Source: CAXXXW01 sp963665555 (GTDB lineage Bacteria > Pseudomonadota > Alphaproteobacteria > Thalassobaculales > Thalassobaculaceae). Taken from it: 64,000 nt of DNA. Under the pieces are notes generated by a model. The model had not been told where the DNA came from. It did not search any database and worked only from the letters and a program-made list of their open reading frames with translations. The position numbers and the translations under genes were made by a program. How positions within the stretch are numbered: position 1 is the stretch's first letter; every line of letters starts with the position of its first letter. Below, piece after piece: positions 46,490-54,429 of this stretch. The stretch is from contig OY762308.1 in NCBI GenBank assembly GCA_963665555.2, positions 2,294,001-2,358,000 on the forward strand, written 5' to 3'.

Positions 46490-47290
46490 ATGGCTCCGCC
46501 GACGACAACCGCGACAACGCGGCCGCCCGCCGCCCCGGACGGCGGGTTCTCCCCCGCCCGGATCGCCCGCGGCCTGGTGCGCGCGCGGGACCGGGCGGCG
46601 CTTTCGACCGTCGGGCGCGGTTCGGGCGCGCCCGATTCGGCGGGCTGGCCGCACGGGTCGCTCGTCCTGACCGCCGCGGGCGCCGACGCGGCGCCGCTCC
46701 TCCTGCTGTCGGACCTGGCGGAGCACACGCGGAACATCGCCGCCGATTCGCGCGTCTCCCTGCTCTACGAGGCGGACCCGGACGCGGACGACCCGATGGC
46801 CGGGACGCGCGCCGCCGTGCTCGGACGCGCCGAGCCGGGCGGCGCCGAACCGGACCTCCGGCGCTTCCTCGCCCGCCATCCCGGGGCGGCGGACTACGCC
46901 GGGTTCGCCGATTTCCGGATCTGGCGGGTGGCGGTGGCGCGGGCGCATGTCGTGGCCGGATTCGGGCGGATCGGCTGGGCCGGGGGCCAGGAGACGGCCG
47001 GCCCGCGCCATCCCGCGCTGGAGGCGGCGGAGGCCGGAATCGTCGAACACATGAACGCGGACCACGCCGACGCGGTGCAACTCTGCGCCGCCGTCCTGCT
47101 CGGTTGCGAAGGCGAGGGCTGGCGCATGACGGGCTGCGACCCGGAGGGCTGCGACCTGCGCCTCGGCGGCCGGGTCGCCCGGCTGGCGTTCGACAATCCG
47201 GCCGCCGGGCCGGGCGCGGCCCGGGCCGAACTCGTCCGGCTGGCGCGGCGCGCCCGGTCCGCCGGCGCCGGGCGGAATCTCGGCGGTTGA
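46490..47290 (+). CDS. HugZ-like FMN split-barrel protein with DUF2470
   Basis: 266 residues. The N-terminal part (about 25-170) is a pyridoxamine-phosphate-oxidase-like split barrel (RAALSTVGRGSGAPDSAGWP, LLLSDLAEHTRNIAADSRVS). The C-terminal 80 residues carry the DUF2470 signature EAGIVEHMNADHADAVQL. This two-domain form matches the HugZ family, some members of which degrade haem, but the haem-ligating residues cannot be confirmed by eye. GGAGGAAGG precedes the ATG. It is divergent from chvI and 91 bases upstream of pckA. Confidence 0.85.
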   Translation: MAPPTTTATTRPPAAPDGGFSPARIARGLVRARDRAALSTVGRGSGAPDSAGWPHGSLVLTAAGADAAPLLLLSDLAEHTRNIAADSRVSLLYEADPDADDPMAGTRAAVLGRAEPGGAEPDLRRFLARHPGAADYAGFADFRIWRVAVARAHVVAGFGRIGWAGGQETAGPRHPALEAAEAGIVEHMNADHADAVQLCAAVLLGCEGEGWRMTGCDPEGCDLRLGGRVARLAFDNPAAGPGAARAELVRLARRARSAGAGRNLGG

Positions 47291-47381
47291 TTTTTGGGCG
47301 CCGATGCGCGAAATCGGGCCGATCCCCGCCGGAGGCGGGCCGCGCGGGCGGCGGGCGGACGGGACTCTCTCGGAGGCAGCG

Positions 47382-48992
47382 GTGGCGACAACGCGGGAAC
47401 GGGACGGCCGCGGCGCGTTGGACGCGCTCGGATGGACGAATCCGGGAACGGTCCGGCGGGGCCTGTCGGCCCCGGCGCTCCTCGAGGAGGCGCTGCGGCG
47501 CGGCGAGGGCGTGGCGACGGCGGACGGCGCCTTCGCGGTCCTGACCGGCGCGCACACCGGGCGCTCGCCCCGGGACAAGTTCATCGTCGACAGGCCCGAC
47601 ATCCGCGACGCCATCGACTGGGGGCCGGTCAACAAACCCGTGGCCCCGGATGTCTTCGAGGAGATGCGCCGGCGCGTCGCGGCCTATTTCGAGGGCCGCG
47701 ACATTTTCGTCCAGGACTGCCATGCCGGCGCCGACCCGGACTACCGGCTGAATGTGCGCGTCGTCACCGAATCGGCCTGGTCGGCGCTGTTCGCGCGCAA
47801 CATGTTCATCCGCCCGGCCGCCCGGGACCTGGAGGGGTTCGAGCCGGACTTCACCGTCCTGCACGCGCCCGGCCTGGAGGCGCGCGGCGCCGAGGACGGC
47901 CTCGAATCCGGCACCTTCATCCTGGTCGATTTCCAGCGCCGGACGGTGCTGATCGGCGGCACCCGCTACGCCGGCGAGATCAAGAAGTCGATCTTCGGCA
48001 TCCTGAACCACCTGCTGCCGGACCGGGGCGTGCTGCCGATGCACTGCTCGGCCAATATCGGGCCGGAGGGCGACCCGGCGATCTTCTTCGGCCTGTCGGG
48101 AACCGGCAAGACCACGCTGTCGGCGGACCCGACCCGCGCGCTGATCGGCGACGACGAGCACGGCTGGTCGAGCAGCGGCGTCTTCAATTTCGAGGGCGGC
48201 TGCTACGCCAAGGTGATCGACCTGTCGGCCGAGGCGGAGCCGGAAATCCACGCCGCCTCGCGCCGCTTCGGGGCGGTGCTGGAGAACGTGGCCGTCGATC
48301 CGGCGACGCGCGAGATCGACTTCTCCGACGGAAGCCTGACCGAGAACACGCGGGCCTGCTATCCGCTGGAGTTCATTCCGGGCGCCGGCGCGGGCGTGGC
48401 CGGCCATCCCCGGAACATCTTCATGCTGACGGCGGACGCCTTCGGCGTGCTCCCGCCCATCGCCCGGCTGACGCCGGAGCAGGCGATGTACCATTTCCTC
48501 TCCGGCTACACGGCGCGCGTCGCCGGCACCGAGCAGGGCATGGGCCGCGACCCGGAGGCGACCTTCTCCACCTGTTTCGGCGCGCCCTTCATGCCCCGGC
48601 GGCCGACGGTTTACGGCGAGATGCTGCGCGCCCGCATCGCCGAGCACGGGGCGGCCTGCTGGCTGGTCAACACCGGCTGGTCCGGCGGCCGGGCCGGCCA
48701 GGGCGGGGAGCGGATGCGGATCGCCCACACCCGCGCCATGCTGCGCGCCGCGCTGGACGGAAGGCTGGCGGCGGCCCCGCTGCGCGAGGACGAGGGGTTC
48801 GGCCTCAGTGTGCCCGAAGCCTGCCCCGGCGTGCCGGCCGAAATCCTGCGCCCCCGCGCCACGTGGGGCGACAAGGCGCGCTACGACGAGACGGCGCGGG
48901 AGTTGCGCGGCCGCTTCGCCGAGAACTTCCGCCGCTTCGAGAGCCATGTCGGCGAGCGCGTGCGCGCCGCCGGCGTGCGGATCGCCGCCTGA
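47382..48992 (+). CDS. pckA: Phosphoenolpyruvate carboxykinase (ATP)
   Basis: Gluconeogenic enzyme converting oxaloacetate and ATP to PEP, 536 residues from the GTG at 47382, the normal length. CTCGGAGGCAGCG before the GTG decides the start over an ATG 78 bases upstream. Motifs are TGAHTGRSPRDKFIVD, RYAGEIKKSIFG, the kinase-1a loop GLSGTGKTTLSADP, IGDDEHGWS and the C-terminal STCFGAPFMPR. pckA next to chvI-chvG and the PTS genes is a conserved alphaproteobacterial arrangement; ChvI regulates pckA in Agrobacterium and Sinorhizobium as I recall. Confidence 0.96.
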   Translation: MATTRERDGRGALDALGWTNPGTVRRGLSAPALLEEALRRGEGVATADGAFAVLTGAHTGRSPRDKFIVDRPDIRDAIDWGPVNKPVAPDVFEEMRRRVAAYFEGRDIFVQDCHAGADPDYRLNVRVVTESAWSALFARNMFIRPAARDLEGFEPDFTVLHAPGLEARGAEDGLESGTFILVDFQRRTVLIGGTRYAGEIKKSIFGILNHLLPDRGVLPMHCSANIGPEGDPAIFFGLSGTGKTTLSADPTRALIGDDEHGWSSSGVFNFEGGCYAKVIDLSAEAEPEIHAASRRFGAVLENVAVDPATREIDFSDGSLTENTRACYPLEFIPGAGAGVAGHPRNIFMLTADAFGVLPPIARLTPEQAMYHFLSGYTARVAGTEQGMGRDPEATFSTCFGAPFMPRRPTVYGEMLRARIAEHGAACWLVNTGWSGGRAGQGGERMRIAHTRAMLRAALDGRLAAAPLREDEGFGLSVPEACPGVPAEILRPRATWGDKARYDETARELRGRFAENFRRFESHVGERVRAAGVRIAA

Positions 48993-49038
48993 CCGCGCCC
49001 CGCCGGCGCACGCCCGCCAACTTTTCGAGGTCCGGCCC

Positions 49039-50583
49039 ATGAACGGCGCGGAATCGCTGGTCCGCACCCTGGTCGCCTCCGGGGTCGAGGTCTGTTTCGC
49101 CAATCCCGGCACGTCGGAAATGCATTTCGTCGCCGCGCTGGACCGGGTGGAGGGAATGCGCTGCGTCCTCGGCCTGTTCGAGGGCGTGGTCACTGGCATG
49201 GCCGACGGCTACGCCCGGATGGCGGAGAAACCGGCCGCGACGCTGCTGCACCTGGGGCCGGGCCTCGGCAACGGGCTGGCCAACCTGCACAACGCGCGCA
49301 AGGCCTCCTCCCCCGTCGTCAACATCGTCGGCGAGCACGCGACCTACCATATCGAGCACGACGCGCCGCTCACCGCCGACATCGAGGGGATCGCGCGCCC
49401 GGTCTCGCACTGGACGCGGACCTCGCGCTCGGCCGCCGATGTGGCGCGGGACGGGGCCGAGGCGGTGGCGGCGGCGCGGACCGGGGCCGGGCGGATCGCC
49501 ACGCTGATCCTGCCGGCCGACACGGCGTGGAACGAGTCCGGCGGGCCGTCCGCGCCTGCCGAAGTCCCGCCGCGCGCCGGCCCGGACCCGGAAGCGGTGC
49601 GCGCGGCCGCCGAAGCGCTGTCCGCCGGCGGCGAGGCGCTGGTCCACATGACCGGCGCGGCGCTCGGCGGGCGGGCGCTCGAACTCGCCGGGAAAATCCA
49701 GGCCAGGACCGGCTGCCGCCTCTCCTGCATGACCTCGAACGCCCGCTGGCGGCGCGGCGCCGGGGCCGTGGCGGTGGAGCGCATCCAGTACCCGGTGGAC
49801 ACGGCGCTGAAACAGCTGGCGAGCGTCGAGCGCCTGGTGCTGGTCGGCGCCAGGGCGCCCGTGGCCTTCTTCGCCTACCCGGACAAGCCGAGCGTCCTGG
49901 TCCCGGACGGGTGCGAGGTCCTGCGCCTCGCCGGGATCGACGACGACCACGAGGCGGCGCTCTCCGCGCTGGCCGACGAACTCGACGCGCACGGGGCGCG
50001 CCCGAAGCTCCAGGAGGCGCGGCGCCCGGAACTCGCCACCGGCGCGCTGAACTCGGAGGCGGTGGCGCGCGCGCTCGGCCGCTACATGCCGGAGGACGCG
50101 ATCGTCGCCGACGAATCCGTCACCTCCGGGCGCGGCTTCATGCCGTACACGGCCGGCGCGGCCCCGCACGACTGGCTGGCGCTGACCGGCGGGTCGATCG
50201 GCCTCGGCCTGCCCTACGCGACCGGCGCCGCCATCGCCCGGCCGGACCGCAAGGTGGTCTGCACGGAGGGCGACGGATCGGCGATGTACACGCTCCAGGC
50301 GCTGTGGACCCAGGCGCGCGAGGGCTGCGATGTCGTCAACGTGGTCTTCGCCAACCGGAGCTACGCCATCCTGAAGGGCGAACTGGCGCATGTCGGGGCC
50401 GGCAATCCGGGGCGCAAGGCGCTCGACATGCTCGACCTCGATCGGCCGGACCTGGACTGGCGGAGCCTGGCGGCGGGCATGGGCGTCCCGGCGACGCGGG
50501 CGACGACGGCCGACGAGTTCAACGAGCAGTTCGCCCGCGCCGTCGCCGAGCCGGGGCCGCGGCTCATCGAAGCCGCGATGTGA
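49039..50583 (+). CDS. ThDP-dependent enzyme, acetolactate synthase/benzoylformate decarboxylase-like
   Basis: 514 residues with the three-domain ThDP fold. The N-terminal domain has the catalytic Glu in GLFEGVVTGMADGYARM, worded more like benzoylformate decarboxylase than acetolactate synthase, and VCFANPGTSEMHFVAAL. The C-terminal cofactor motif is EGDGSAMYTLQALWTQAREG, ending at ANRSYAIL. No small regulatory subunit is present. The next gene starts inside its stop (GTGA), so the two proteins are probably made together. The reaction is unknown: a 2-keto acid decarboxylase or carboligase is likely. Confidence 0.88.
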   Translation: MNGAESLVRTLVASGVEVCFANPGTSEMHFVAALDRVEGMRCVLGLFEGVVTGMADGYARMAEKPAATLLHLGPGLGNGLANLHNARKASSPVVNIVGEHATYHIEHDAPLTADIEGIARPVSHWTRTSRSAADVARDGAEAVAAARTGAGRIATLILPADTAWNESGGPSAPAEVPPRAGPDPEAVRAAAEALSAGGEALVHMTGAALGGRALELAGKIQARTGCRLSCMTSNARWRRGAGAVAVERIQYPVDTALKQLASVERLVLVGARAPVAFFAYPDKPSVLVPDGCEVLRLAGIDDDHEAALSALADELDAHGARPKLQEARRPELATGALNSEAVARALGRYMPEDAIVADESVTSGRGFMPYTAGAAPHDWLALTGGSIGLGLPYATGAAIARPDRKVVCTEGDGSAMYTLQALWTQAREGCDVVNVVFANRSYAILKGELAHVGAGNPGRKALDMLDLDRPDLDWRSLAAGMGVPATRATTADEFNEQFARAVAEPGPRLIEAAM

Positions 50584-51614
50584 CGGCGGCGCGTCCCCCG
50601 ATGGATTCCGCGAACCGGGGCCTCTCGACGCGCGCGGCCCACGGCGGCCGGGAGGCGGGCGATCCGGTCGAGGCGTTCGAGGCGCGGCTCGCCGGCCTGG
50701 AGGAGGCGGACCGGGCCTTCGCCTTCGTCTCCGGCGCGGCGGCGGTCTCGACCGTGCTGGAGCTCGTGGACGCCGGCGGCCATGTCGTGCTGACCGACGA
50801 TCCGGTCGGCCCCGCCTACCGGGTGTTCGAGGATGTGCGCCGCCGCGCCGCCGGCCTGCGCATAACCTACGCGGATTTCACGGACCGCGCGGCGCTCGAA
50901 GCCGCCATCGCGGACGACACGCGGATGCTCTGGGTCCAGAGTCCCGGCGGGACGACGCTCCGCCCGGCCGACCTCGCCATGGCGGCGGAGGTCGCGCGGG
51001 AGCGCGAACTGGCGAGCGTCTGCGACAACGCGCTCGCCACGCCGGAGGGGCAACGGCCGCTGGCGCTCGGCTTCGACATCGCGGTCCACGGCGCGCCGGG
51101 ATACCTCGCCGGCGACGGCGCGGCGCGGATCGGGGCGGCGGCGGTGGCGCCGGGCCGCGACCTCGTCCGCGAGCGGCTCGCCTTCCTGCGGCGCGCGACC
51201 GGGACGGCGGCGGCGCCGGCCGATTGCGCGGCCGCGCTTGCGGGCCTCGCGCACCTGGCGCTCCGCATGGCGCGGGTCCGCGCCAACGCCGCGCGCCTCG
51301 CGGCCGTGCTGGAGCGGCATCCGGCGGTCGAGCGGGCGGCGTATTCCGGCCTCGGCGGCGGGCTGGCGGCGGTGCTGGCCGGCGGGACCGAGGCGGCGCG
51401 CGCGCTCTTGTCCCGCGCCGCGCTGTTCGCGCCGATGGAGGCGCCGGACGGCGCGCGGAGCGGGATCGACCACCCGGCCTCGATGTCGCTCGCCACGGTC
51501 CCGCCGGAAATCCGCGCCGCCCTCGGCGCCCCCGACGGCTTCGTGCGCCTCTGGGCCGGAATCGAGGACGGCGACGATCTCGAGGCGGACCTCGAGGCGG
51601 CGCTCGGCCCCTGA
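50580..51614 (+). CDS. Cys/Met-metabolism PLP-fold protein without catalytic lysine
   Basis: 344 residues from a GTG overlapping the ThDP gene stop; an ATG at 50601 is an alternative. Homology to the cystathionine gamma-synthase/beta-lyase family shows in AGLEEADRAFAFVSGAAAVS, VQSPGGTTLRP and the PLP-nitrogen aspartate in SVCDNALATPEG (Asp149). At the Schiff-base position, where the family reads VHSATKY, this protein has VHGAPGY, with Gly174 for Lys. There is no lysine anywhere in the protein. It is also about 50 residues shorter than the family, losing part of the N-terminal arm. It therefore cannot form an internal aldimine and is probably a pseudoenzyme or subunit of the ThDP enzyme. Confidence 0.82.
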   Translation: MTAARPPMDSANRGLSTRAAHGGREAGDPVEAFEARLAGLEEADRAFAFVSGAAAVSTVLELVDAGGHVVLTDDPVGPAYRVFEDVRRRAAGLRITYADFTDRAALEAAIADDTRMLWVQSPGGTTLRPADLAMAAEVARERELASVCDNALATPEGQRPLALGFDIAVHGAPGYLAGDGAARIGAAAVAPGRDLVRERLAFLRRATGTAAAPADCAAALAGLAHLALRMARVRANAARLAAVLERHPAVERAAYSGLGGGLAAVLAGGTEAARALLSRAALFAPMEAPDGARSGIDHPASMSLATVPPEIRAALGAPDGFVRLWAGIEDGDDLEADLEAALGP

Positions 51615-51645
51615 GGCGGCGCGGGCGCGGGGGGAGGGAGACAGT

Positions 51646-52443
51646 ATGCGGGAAACGGCGCCGGGCGCGCGCTGGCCCGACTGGCCGCAACCGGACGAGG
51701 AGGACCTTCTCGACCTCGCCCGGGCGATGGCGCCGTCCGTGCGGTTCCTAGATCCCCGGATCGTGGCCGCGGTCGCCGGGGACAACGGGCGCCGCCGGGC
51801 CGGGTGGTCCGCCCGGCTGGAGGCGCTGGGGATCGAGCCCGCCATCTACCTCTGGGACGGTTCGCCCTGCGCCTTTCCGGGAGTCCGGCGTTACGCCGGA
51901 AGCACGGAGATCGCCGCCTTCCGCGGACGGGCCGACCTGGGCGACCTTCCCGGGCACTGCCTTTCGCTCGACGACAACGATTATCCGAAACACTTGTGGG
52001 CGTTCGTCTTCACCGCCAAGCCGTTCCGCAAGCGCGGGCCCGGGGGCTACCAGCTGGCGCACCTCCTCGACCACAAGGCGTACAAGAACCGCTGGCGGGA
52101 GGAGCTGGACCTGCCCCAGGGCGCGGCGGAGCCGGCGCCGCTGTACGGGCTGTACACGAGCGCCGCGAACGCGGTCTACCTGCCGGCCGGCTTCCTCCGG
52201 CCCACCGATTTCGCGCGCCGGTTGCGGAGCCTCGTCCAGCGGCGGGCGCAACGGCTCTACGGCGACGCCTGCCGCCTCGTCCCGCCGCCCCTGGCGATCC
52301 GGCCCGACGACGACCCGAACTGGGATGTCGGCAATTTCCGCTGGAGCGCGCCCGTCGGCGGCATGGACCGCGTTCCCGATTTCCTGGAGTTCCGCCGCGC
52401 GCGGATCGAGGACCTTTTCGACAAGCGGACCGCCGCCCCGTGA
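51646..52443 (+). CDS. Unrecognised 265-residue protein, possibly HNH-like
   Basis: I do not recognise this gene. It starts at an ATG after GGGGAGGGAGACAGT. Its N-terminal 90 residues look helical and charged. The middle has CLSLDDNDYPKHLWAFVFTA, then GYQLAHLLDHKAYKN and, about 35 residues later, YTSAANAVYLPAGF. The spacing of His, His and Asn recalls a degenerate HNH/ββα-metal nuclease fold, but the usual cysteines are absent, so this is only a suggestion. The C-terminus is arginine-rich. No membrane segment or signal peptide. It lies between the ThDP/PLP pair and the small protein plus SDH protease pair. Confidence 0.55.
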   Translation: MRETAPGARWPDWPQPDEEDLLDLARAMAPSVRFLDPRIVAAVAGDNGRRRAGWSARLEALGIEPAIYLWDGSPCAFPGVRRYAGSTEIAAFRGRADLGDLPGHCLSLDDNDYPKHLWAFVFTAKPFRKRGPGGYQLAHLLDHKAYKNRWREELDLPQGAAEPAPLYGLYTSAANAVYLPAGFLRPTDFARRLRSLVQRRAQRLYGDACRLVPPPLAIRPDDDPNWDVGNFRWSAPVGGMDRVPDFLEFRRARIEDLFDKRTAAP

Positions 52444-52558
52444 GGCCGCGGCGCGGGCGCGCGGAACCCGGGGCGGCGAACGCTCGTGGCGCGACCGGCG
52501 GAAAGTGTGTAGGCTGGATGCTGGACACGATGTTCGCGCACCGGCGCGGGAGATGGAC

Positions 52559-52747
52559 ATGGCCACCGACGGATTCTCCGAAAAGCTCCGGCCAAGCGGG
52601 GAAACCGGCCCGCTGAAGCCGCCCCAACGCCCCGTCGCCGAGGGATGGAGCGAGCGGATCGCGCGCGCCAAGCGCGCCCGGGAGGAAGGCCGCAAGGCCC
52701 GCGAGGGCAAGCCGACGGTCTTCGTGCTGCCCGGACCTATCGCGTGA
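52559..52747 (+). CDS. 62-residue basic protein coupled to the SDH protease
   Basis: Small soluble protein, too short to place in a family. It has a proline-rich middle (GETGPLKPPQRPVAEG), a strongly basic helix (WSERIARAKRAREEGRKARE) and a hydrophobic tail ending GKPTVFVLPGPIA. The ATG at 52559 has GGGAG 7 bases upstream; an ATG at 52553 is also possible. The stop overlaps the protease GTG by 4 bases (GTGA), implying coupled translation. It may be a partner, substrate or inhibitor of the protease. Confidence 0.65.
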   Translation: MATDGFSEKLRPSGETGPLKPPQRPVAEGWSERIARAKRAREEGRKAREGKPTVFVLPGPIA

Positions 52748-53616
52748 ACGATCTCGCCAAAGGCGGGACGGCGACGGACCCCGGCGGTAGCCCTTACTAC
52801 GAAGCGCTCCACGCGACGCGTTACGACAGGCAAGCGCTAATTCGCGATTACGGCAAGAAATACGAATGCCGTTTGGTCGTGCTTATCGATCGGCTGTTCC
52901 CCGAAAGCGTGACGCTGTTCGAAGCGACGCTTCATGACGCGAATCCGCAAGAAGATTTGCATGTCATGTTGGCGACTCCGGGCGGGGACGGGGAGACGGC
53001 GCTCCGATTGGTCCACCAGGCGCGATCCCGGTGCCGGGAGCTCACGGTCATCGTGCCGGACCAGGCGAAGAGCGCCGGCACGCTGTTCGCGCTTGGGGCG
53101 GACCGGATTTACATGGGTCCGACGAGCGATCTCGGACCGGTCGATCCGCAATTCGTCCTCCCGAACGGCGGGCTGGTGGCGGCGAAGGCGATCATCGCCG
53201 CCGTCGAGCACGCCGAACAACGCGTCGCGGAAAATCCCAACACTTACGAGCTTCACGCCTCGCTGCTGAGCGACATATCCGCGACCATGGTGCAACAGGC
53301 CAGAGACGCGCTGGGCCGCTCGGAAAGTCTGCTTAAGGCGGTTTTGCGGTGCGTCGCGAGCCGGCGCGACTCGGACATCGAGCACCTGTTCGGCGAACTG
53401 AAAGGACCGCTGATCGGCGACGCGCAAAGCCATGGCGCCGTTATTTCCGGCGAAACCGCGAAGGGGTTCGGTCTGCCGGTCGATCTGGCCGATCCCGCCG
53501 ACCCCCGATGGAAAGCGGTGTGGCGCCTTTGGACAAGGTATGTGGCGCTGAGGCCGTCGCGGGTCTACGAAAGCCAGCGAGAATCCTACATCGACACGAA
53601 CGGGCGCCACCGGTGA
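52744..53616 (+). CDS. SDH-family Clp-fold serine protease
   Basis: 290 residues of the serine dehydrogenase proteinase (SDH) family, related to ClpP and SppA. The core is VIVPDQAKSAGTLFALGADR with nucleophile Ser110, then GPTSDLGPVDPQ (Asp129/Asp134), and AQSHGAVISG with a candidate His230. There is no signal peptide or membrane helix at the N-terminus, so it acts in the cytoplasm unless anchored by its partner. Codon use is visibly less GC-rich than the neighbours (TTACGAC, CTAATTCGC), which suggests transfer. The catalytic set is assigned from pattern, not from a structure. Confidence 0.85.
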   Translation: MNDLAKGGTATDPGGSPYYEALHATRYDRQALIRDYGKKYECRLVVLIDRLFPESVTLFEATLHDANPQEDLHVMLATPGGDGETALRLVHQARSRCRELTVIVPDQAKSAGTLFALGADRIYMGPTSDLGPVDPQFVLPNGGLVAAKAIIAAVEHAEQRVAENPNTYELHASLLSDISATMVQQARDALGRSESLLKAVLRCVASRRDSDIEHLFGELKGPLIGDAQSHGAVISGETAKGFGLPVDLADPADPRWKAVWRLWTRYVALRPSRVYESQRESYIDTNGRHR

Positions 53617-53639
53617 CGCACGCGCCCGCCCCGCGCCCC

Positions 53640-54386
53640 CTACCCCCGGTATTCCGGCTCCTCGCGGTCGAGCATTCGGCGGAGCGCGGCGAAGTGGCGG
53701 GCGGCGAGTTTGGGGGCCTCGGTCGCGAACTGGGCGCGCGCCGTCTCGCGCGCCTCGTCGGAAATGCGGCGCAGCGTCCCGCCCTGGGAGCGCGCCAGCA
53801 CCTGGAACATCGCCGCGCGTTCGAGGTAGTAGAGGTCGTTGAAGGCGTCCGCCACCGTCGGGCCGGCGGCGACGATGCCGTGGCTCGCCATGAACAGGAT
53901 CGCGTTGTTGCCGATCTTGCGCGCCAGCCGGTCCCCCTCGTCGGCCGAGAGCGCCAGCCCCTCGTACTCGTCGTCGTAGGCGATCCGCCCGTCGAACAGC
54001 AGCGCGTTCTGCTCCGCCATCTCCAGCCGCCCGCCCTCCACCAGCGTGATCGAGGTGGCGTAGGGCATGTGCGTGTGCAGCACGCACACCGCGTGCGGCG
54101 CGCCGAGATGGATGCGGCTGTGGATGTAGAAGGCGGTGTCCTCGACCGGGTTGTCGCCCTCCAGCACATTGCCCTCGTCGTCGCACAGCGCCAGCGAGGA
54201 CGCGGTGACCTCCGACCAGTGCCAGCCGTAGGGGTTGATCAGGAAGCGGTTGCCGCGCATCGCGCCGTCCTCGTCCGGCACGGCGAGCGAGAAATGGTTG
54301 TCCACCCCCTCGTGCAGGCCGAGGCGGGCGGCCCAGCGCAGGGCGCAGGCGAGGTCGACGCGGTGTCGCTCCAGATCGGTCCGCAT
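53640..54386 (-). CDS. Class II aldolase/adducin family protein
   Basis: 248 residues. Metal-binding histidines appear in CVLHTHMPYATSI (HxH) and MASHGIVAAGPT; the glycine-rich N-terminal turn is RLGLHEGVDNHFSLAVPDED. Members cleave or epimerise phosphosugars (fuculose-1-phosphate aldolase, ribulose-5-phosphate epimerase), but many alphaproteobacterial relatives are uncharacterised. The ATG at 54386 follows GAGGAGCGCCGCC. It is convergent with the SDH protease and 43 bases downstream of frc on the same strand. Confidence 0.9.
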   Translation of the reverse strand: MRTDLERHRVDLACALRWAARLGLHEGVDNHFSLAVPDEDGAMRGNRFLINPYGWHWSEVTASSLALCDDEGNVLEGDNPVEDTAFYIHSRIHLGAPHAVCVLHTHMPYATSITLVEGGRLEMAEQNALLFDGRIAYDDEYEGLALSADEGDRLARKIGNNAILFMASHGIVAAGPTVADAFNDLYYLERAAMFQVLARSQGGTLRRISDEARETARAQFATEAPKLAARHFAALRRMLDREEPEYRG

Positions 54387-54429
54387 GGCGGCGCTCCTCC
54401 TCAGATGGCGGCGGGGCCGGCCGGCCGGC

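Noticed and set aside
47304..47381. An upstream start for pckA at 47304
   Set aside because: The GTG at 47382 has GGAGG at the right distance and gives the usual protein length; the extra 26 residues are low-complexity.
49039..50583. Oxalyl-CoA decarboxylase (oxc) as the ThDP gene, which would complete the frc pathway
   Set aside because: The catalytic Glu region and overall length are closer to benzoylformate decarboxylase or acetolactate synthase, and the gene is not linked to frc in direction or operon.
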